A stretch of 9,517 bases of DNA from Clostridia bacterium (GTDB lineage Bacteria > Bacillota > Clostridia > Oscillospirales > CAG-382). Of this stretch, positions 5,704 to 9,517 are shown one piece after another. The notes under the pieces are model-generated. The model saw only the letters and a list, made by a program, of their open reading frames with translations. It made no database searches and was not told where the DNA came from. The DNA is taken from the NCBI GenBank assembly GCA_017560285.1, contig JAFYOG010000162.1:1-9517 (forward strand). Direction: 5' to 3'. The position numbers and the translations under genes are program-made. Each line of letters begins with the position of its first letter. Position 1 is the stretch's first letter.

Positions 5704-6546
5704 ATGAGCAGATATGTTAAAATTACAAAAAAATACTTATCTTACTTTTTGCGCAAGCTAAGAGCCAGCCGCGCCAATGCCTATGCCGCGCAAACTGCCT
5801 TTTTTATGTTTCTCTCTCTTATTCCGTTAATTATGCTTTTGCTTTCGTTGCTTAAACAATTTGGAAGCGAGGCTATACTGACATCAGGAATTACACAGTT
5901 TACACCAAACATTATAGATTCTTTCTTGGATATGTATTTATCAGAAATAATGGATGACAGTAAATTATCTTTAACTATTGCTTCTGCAATAATTCTTCTT
6001 TGGTCTGCATCAAAGGGCGTTTTTGCCATTATCGGCGGTTTAAACTCTGTATATGAAATTAAAGAAAACCGTAACTATTTTTATCTTCGAATTTTGGCTA
6101 TACTATATACAATTTCCTTTATTTTAATTCTCTCTGCGGTTTTAATGTTATTGGTGTTCGGCGATAAGCTTAACGATTTGTTGTTTACGCTTATGCCTAA
6201 TTTGCAAGGATTGGTTTTTATAATCTCATCGTTGCGCTTTATTATTACTTTTGTATTTTTGGTGTTATTCTTTTGCTTGCTTTACAAAGCGCTGCCTAAC
6301 GAGAAAATGAGCTTTTCTGACCAAATTCCAGGGGCTGTAATTTCTGCCGCAGGTTGGATTATATTTTCTATGCTGTTTTCGTTCTTTGTAGATAATTTCA
6401 GCCATTATGCAAACATATACGGCAGTCTTTCGGCTATAATTATTTTAATGCTTTGGATGTATATTTGTATATACATTGTGTTTATCGGTGCAGAAATAAA
6501 TTTAATTTTAAGCAATAAATTTAAAAAAGAAGATTTAGACAGTTAA
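5704..6546 (+). CDS. YihY/BrkB family inner membrane protein
   Basis: The 280-residue protein carries the family marks: AYAAQTAFFMFLSLIPL near the N-terminus, WSASKG followed by GLNSVYEI and a charged KENR stretch in the middle, LPNEKMSF before the fifth helix, and YGSLSAIIILMLWMY then GAEIN at the end. About six membrane helices are visible (roughly 29-50, 86-110, 129-155, 168-195, 208-232, 240-265). Members were long misnamed ribonuclease BN; their biochemical role is unsettled, and transport or envelope roles have been suggested. Length is normal for Gram-positive members. The ATG follows AAAGGAGA by eight bases. The gene lies upstream of the MBOAT gene in the same direction, but a strong promoter stands between them, so co-transcription is possible, not required. 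Confidence 0.93.
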   Translation: MSRYVKITKKYLSYFLRKLRASRANAYAAQTAFFMFLSLIPLIMLLLSLLKQFGSEAILTSGITQFTPNIIDSFLDMYLSEIMDDSKLSLTIASAIILLWSASKGVFAIIGGLNSVYEIKENRNYFYLRILAILYTISFILILSAVLMLLVFGDKLNDLLFTLMPNLQGLVFIISSLRFIITFVFLVLFFCLLYKALPNEKMSFSDQIPGAVISAAGWIIFSMLFSFFVDNFSHYANIYGSLSAIIILMLWMYICIYIVFIGAEINLILSNKFKKEDLDS

Positions 6547-6554
6547 ATTAACAG

Positions 6555-6582
6555 TTTGTATATTGACTATAATATATACAAA
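6555..6582. promoter_or_regulatory. Operator-like dyad overlapping the MBOAT promoter -35 box
   Basis: TTTGTATAT (6555-6563) and ATATACAAA (6574-6582) are perfect nine-base inverted arms around a 10-base centre. The dyad covers the -35 box and half of the spacer of the promoter of the acyltransferase operon. No T run follows, so it is not a terminator. A regulator that binds here would block RNA polymerase. A similar but less perfect pair lies at 2243-2269. Confidence 0.45.
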
Positions 6583-6591
6583 TGATATAAT
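6563..6591 (+). promoter_or_regulatory. Promoter of the MBOAT/DHHW operon
   Basis: TTGACT (6563-6568) and a perfect TATAAT (6586-6591) are separated by 17 bases, the best promoter in the window. Transcription would begin near 6598, some 23 bases before the MBOAT start, with AGGGG (6609-6613) as the ribosome binding site. Confidence 0.7.
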
Positions 6592-6620
6592 TATATGATA
6601 AAATTTTCAGGGGAAAAATA

Positions 6621-8033
6621 ATGATTTTTGCAGATATTTTATTTCTATTTGCGTTTCTTCCTATATGCTTTATTTTGTATTTTTTATCTAAAAGCATAAA
6701 GTGGAGAAATTCTGTACTTATATTTGTTTCTTTGGTGTTCTACGCCTTTGGTAAGCCGCTGTATATTCCGCTGTTTTTGGCCAGTATCGTGGTTAACTAT
6801 TTTCTTGCGCTTGGAATTAACAAAAACAAAAACACCGGCAAAGCCAAGCTGTTAATGGTTTTGGATTTGTTGTATAATTTCGGTATGCTCGGCATTTTCA
6901 AATATACCGATTTTATGATAAATAACATAAACGGTATTTTCGGCACGAATATACCGTTACAAAACATAGCCCTGCCCCTTGGTATAAGCTTCTATACATT
7001 CCAGATTGTTTCTTACGTTATAGACGTATATTGGGAAAAGGTTCCTGTTCAAAAGAACTTTGGCAAGTTAATGCTGTATATTTCCCTGTTCCCCCAGCTT
7101 GTTGCCGGCCCTATCGTGCGTTATCAGACAGTAGCAGAAGAAATTGATAACCGCCGTACTACGATAACCGATGCTTTTGAGGGCGGATTAAGGTTAATTA
7201 TCGGTTTAAGCAAGAAGGTTCTGCTTGCTAACAATTTAAACACCCTTGTAATTAAATGCTTTGGCGAAAACATAAGCGATGCAACGGTTGTAGGCACTTG
7301 GATCGGTGTTATTGCATATTCTATGCAGGTTTATTTCGATTTCTCGGGGTATTCCGATATGGCTATCGGCATAGGAAGAATATTTGGGTTCCATTTTGAC
7401 GAAAACTTTAAGCATCCCTTTATGTGCCGTTCTATTTCTGAATTTTGGCAACGCTGGCATATTTCGCTGGGCAGCTTCTTTAGAGATTACCTTTTATACG
7501 TTCCTATTTTCGGCAAAAGGCGTGCAGTATTATCTTTGTTCTTGGTTTGGTTTACCACAGGCTTATGGCACGGTGCAAGCTGGAACTACGTAATTTGGGG
7601 ATTATATTTCGGTGTATTTATATTTATCGAAACAAAAATCGGCAAAAAGCGTTTGAAAAACGCCCCTACGTTATTAATGCATATATATAACAAGCTTGTT
7701 ATTTTAATAGGTTTTGGTATTTTCAGGTTCGAAAATATACATGATCTTGGCAACTTCTTTAAAAACTTAGTTGGTGCTAATGGAAACCAATTAATCAACG
7801 ACAATACAATTACCGCCTTTATGAACTATTTGTTTGTTTTCTTGATTGCTTTAATAGCCTGCTTCCCCATTATTCCCGCCATTAAAAAGCGTATTGAGCA
7901 ATCTTCCCAAGCTGTATATTCTATAGCCGCGATAACCGCAACTTGTTGTGCATTAATGCTGTTGTTTGTTGATACGTCTGTGCTTGTTGAAACATTTGGC
8001 AGTAACAACCCCTTTATTTATTGGAACTTCTAA
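6621..8033 (+). CDS. MBOAT family O-acyltransferase (AlgI/PatA/DltB-like)
   Basis: The 470-residue polytopic protein has the length and motifs of AlgI-like MBOAT enzymes. They are PLGISFYTFQ (119-128), FPQLVAGPIVRY, QVYFDFSGYSDMA (236-248), FWQRWHISL with His 280, and TGLWHGASWNY with His 317, the expected catalytic histidine. About ten or more membrane helices are visible from the first residues on. Such enzymes take an acyl group from a cytoplasmic donor and move it across the membrane for attachment to an extracellular polymer by a partner protein. The next gene, nine bases downstream, encodes a DHHW protein of the expected partner type, so the pair probably modifies a surface or secreted glycan. 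Whether the group is acetyl and which polymer is changed cannot be read. DltB is less likely because no dltA, dltC or dltD is present. The ATG follows AGGGG by seven bases and a strong promoter with a dyad. Confidence 0.94.
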   Translation: MIFADILFLFAFLPICFILYFLSKSIKWRNSVLIFVSLVFYAFGKPLYIPLFLASIVVNYFLALGINKNKNTGKAKLLMVLDLLYNFGMLGIFKYTDFMINNINGIFGTNIPLQNIALPLGISFYTFQIVSYVIDVYWEKVPVQKNFGKLMLYISLFPQLVAGPIVRYQTVAEEIDNRRTTITDAFEGGLRLIIGLSKKVLLANNLNTLVIKCFGENISDATVVGTWIGVIAYSMQVYFDFSGYSDMAIGIGRIFGFHFDENFKHPFMCRSISEFWQRWHISLGSFFRDYLLYVPIFGKRRAVLSLFLVWFTTGLWHGASWNYVIWGLYFGVFIFIETKIGKKRLKNAPTLLMHIYNKLVILIGFGIFRFENIHDLGNFFKNLVGANGNQLINDNTITAFMNYLFVFLIALIACFPIIPAIKKRIEQSSQAVYSIAAITATCCALMLLFVDTSVLVETFGSNNPFIYWNF

Positions 8034-8042
8034 GGAGATTTA

Positions 8043-9517
8043 ATGAAAAACGCTGTAAAAATTTTCTGTGTGTGTATTTTAGTTTGCGCGTTTGCTTTTA
8101 TGTTTGTTTTTAGCGCATTTCTTCCCCGCACCACAGAATCTAATTATGATATATTAAAAAAATATCCTATATTTTCGACCGAATCGTTGTTATCCGGTAA
8201 ATATTTAAACGAGTTTAAGGATTATTTTGCCGATACCATTCATTTGCGGGATAATTTCGTAGATTTCGAGGCATTAATTCGCGATTTATACGGCATTAAT
8301 GACGAAGACGGTACTATTATTGAAACCGGCCCTAACGAAGATGCCGACGACACGACTTCTTCTGACAGCAACGTTAGTTCTGCGCCCGATACCAGCTCGA
8401 AAGAAGAATCAAGCACCGACAGTTCCAACGAATCCTCTGAAGCCCCCGATGATTCTTCGTCTGATACTTCTGTTGATTTTTCCGAAGACTTATCCGATAC
8501 CCCTTCTAAAGACACGTCCGTTGAAACCCCTGACAGTTCTGATACATCTGAAGAAAGCAACGATACTGTTGATAAATTCCAGGTGCAGGAAATTGAAAGC
8601 CGTTTGATTATATTGGGAACCCGTATATTTGAAATCTACGGTGGCGACAGAGCCAACTCCGACGGCAAATTCGATATAGAGCTTTATGCCGAAACCTTAA
8701 ATGAATTTGCCGAAAAAATCGGTCCGAGCGTAAACGTTTATTCTATGGTTATTCCTAAAGCTTGTGCATATTATCTGCAACAGGCTGACAGCGATAAATA
8801 CAATAAATATCTGAATAAGGATAGAGATGATATTAACAAAATATCCGAGCTTTTATCCGACAATGTTATCGACGTAAACATTTACAATGCGTTGGGCAGA
8901 CATGCAAACGAGGATATTTATTTTAGAACCGACCACCACTGGACAGCGTTAGGCGCTTATTACGGATGTGAAGTTTTTGCCGAAAAAGCCGGAATTGTTA
9001 TTGACGATATATCTGAATTTACAGTTACCGAGCGTGCAGGATTTTTAGGAAGCTTGTACGGCAGTTCTAACGGTAGCACTGTTTTGCTAAACAATCCCGA
9101 AATTTTCAAAACCTATTATCCCAATACCGACTATACAGCTACCTACTTTAACCCTAAAGACTTAGAGTCTAACATGCGCGAGCATGAAGAAGGCTTTTTC
9201 TGGAATAAATCGGATAACCAAAAAAGCAACTGGTATTCTACTTTTATTAACGGCGATTCCTATTCTGTAAAGGCAGTTTCCAACGAGTGCAAAAATGGTC
9301 GAAAGCTGTTGATTGTTAAGGATAGCTACGGAAACGCATTAGCTCCTTTTCTGATGGAAGGCTTTGAAGAGATTTATATAGTAGATTCCCGCCAATATGA
9401 AATTACTTTAACAGAAACAATTAACAAATACGGCATAACCGACGTTTTGTTTGCCGAATGCACCTTTTCGGCAGCAAGCAACGGTTACGTTAATAACCTA
9501 AAGGAGCTTTGTAAGTA
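8043..9517 (+). CDS. DHHW family (AlgX/SGNH-like) protein, 3' end beyond window
   Basis: The frame is open from ATG 8043 to the window edge, 491 codons visible. AAGGAG overlaps the TAA stop of the MBOAT gene five bases before the ATG, so translation is probably coupled. Residues 5-27 are a single N-terminal anchor, placing the rest outside the cell. Residues 28-96 hold a short segment with NYDILKKYPIFS and an FKDYFAD...LRDNF stretch typical of AlgJ/AlgX-like proteins. An 80-residue Ser/Asp/Thr-rich insert (97-176) follows, then the catalytic-type domain with TDHHWT (Asp 297, His 298, His 299, Trp 300) and IVKDSYGN (Ser 428). The Ser and the Asp-His pair match the SGNH-like catalytic set of AlgX/AlgJ O-acetyltransferases. 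The likely role is transfer of acyl groups supplied by the MBOAT partner to a surface polymer. The DHHW assignment is from motif recognition; the substrate is unknown. Probably only a short C-terminal part is missing. Confidence 0.9.
   Translation, partial: MKNAVKIFCVCILVCAFAFMFVFSAFLPRTTESNYDILKKYPIFSTESLLSGKYLNEFKDYFADTIHLRDNFVDFEALIRDLYGINDEDGTIIETGPNEDADDTTSSDSNVSSAPDTSSKEESSTDSSNESSEAPDDSSSDTSVDFSEDLSDTPSKDTSVETPDSSDTSEESNDTVDKFQVQEIESRLIILGTRIFEIYGGDRANSDGKFDIELYAETLNEFAEKIGPSVNVYSMVIPKACAYYLQQADSDKYNKYLNKDRDDINKISELLSDNVIDVNIYNALGRHANEDIYFRTDHHWTALGAYYGCEVFAEKAGIVIDDISEFTVTERAGFLGSLYGSSNGSTVLLNNPEIFKTYYPNTDYTATYFNPKDLESNMREHEEGFFWNKSDNQKSNWYSTFINGDSYSVKAVSNECKNGRKLLIVKDSYGNALAPFLMEGFEEIYIVDSRQYEITLTETINKYGITDVLFAECTFSAASNGYVNNLKELCK
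8331..8570 (+). other. Acidic Ser/Thr-rich low-complexity insert within the DHHW protein
   Basis: This in-frame stretch encodes 80 residues (97-176) of which, by my count, 25 are Ser, 16 Asp, 10 Thr and 9 Glu, with only two Lys. It lies between the N-terminal segment and the catalytic domain and should be disordered, extracellular and strongly negative. It resembles a cell-wall-spanning or spacer linker. Short repeats such as SSD, DTS and ESS suggest growth by slippage. Confidence 0.85.

Noticed and set aside
8240..8607. Overlapping open frames on both strands over the Ser/Asp-rich part of the DHHW gene
   Set aside because: They are low-complexity shadows of the repetitive acidic insert; the DHHW frame runs through with motifs on both sides.

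Overview
The window looks like a chromosomal stretch from an AT-rich, low-GC Gram-positive bacterium, most likely a member of the Clostridia. The grounds are strong AGGAG-type ribosome binding sites, A/T-ending codons in most genes, sigma-A-like promoters with 17-base spacers, a DUF4830-type lipo/secretory protein, a clostridial cytidylate-kinase-like protein, and an MBOAT/DHHW gene pair. No rRNA, tRNA, CRISPR array, insertion sequence or phage gene is visible. Nine genes were recognised; the first and last are cut by the window edges.

Layout. (1) 1-1599: the C-terminal 532 residues of an ABC-F ATPase, followed by a short gap holding a hairpin that would bury the ribosome binding site of the next gene. 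(2) 1655-2125: a small secreted or membrane-anchored DUF4830-type protein ending in a strong terminator. (3) 2150-2480: a gene-free, AT-rich leader with short dyads and three ATTTTGG-type repeats. (4) 2481-3602: a stand-alone MsmK/UgpC-type sugar importer ATPase with codon usage typical of a highly expressed gene, closed by two terminators. (5) 3688-4305 (minus) and 4465-5121 (plus): a cytidylate-kinase-like protein and a HAD phosphatase transcribed divergently from back-to-back promoters. (6) 5118-5609 (minus): an unknown two-helix membrane protein whose stop codon overlaps that of the HAD gene. It is divergent from (7) 5704-6546, a YihY/BrkB membrane protein. (8) 6621-8033 and 8043-9517 onward: a tightly coupled MBOAT O-acyltransferase and DHHW (SGNH-like) pair behind a near-consensus promoter.

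How the genes may work together. The clearest functional unit is the MBOAT/DHHW pair. It resembles AlgI/AlgJ-X, PatA/PatB and DltB/DltD partnerships, in which a membrane acyltransferase passes an acyl group across the membrane and an extracellular SGNH-like protein places it on a polymer. The MsmK-like ATPase has no permease or binding protein beside it and is boxed in by terminators, which fits a shared ATPase serving several sugar importers. The other genes are single housekeeping-type or unknown genes with no obvious common pathway.

No wholly new system can be claimed from sequence alone. The most unusual items are the hairpin masking a ribosome binding site at 1606-1650, the 80-residue acidic serine-rich insert in the DHHW protein, the altered P-loop of the cytidylate-kinase-like protein, and dyads overlapping two promoters.
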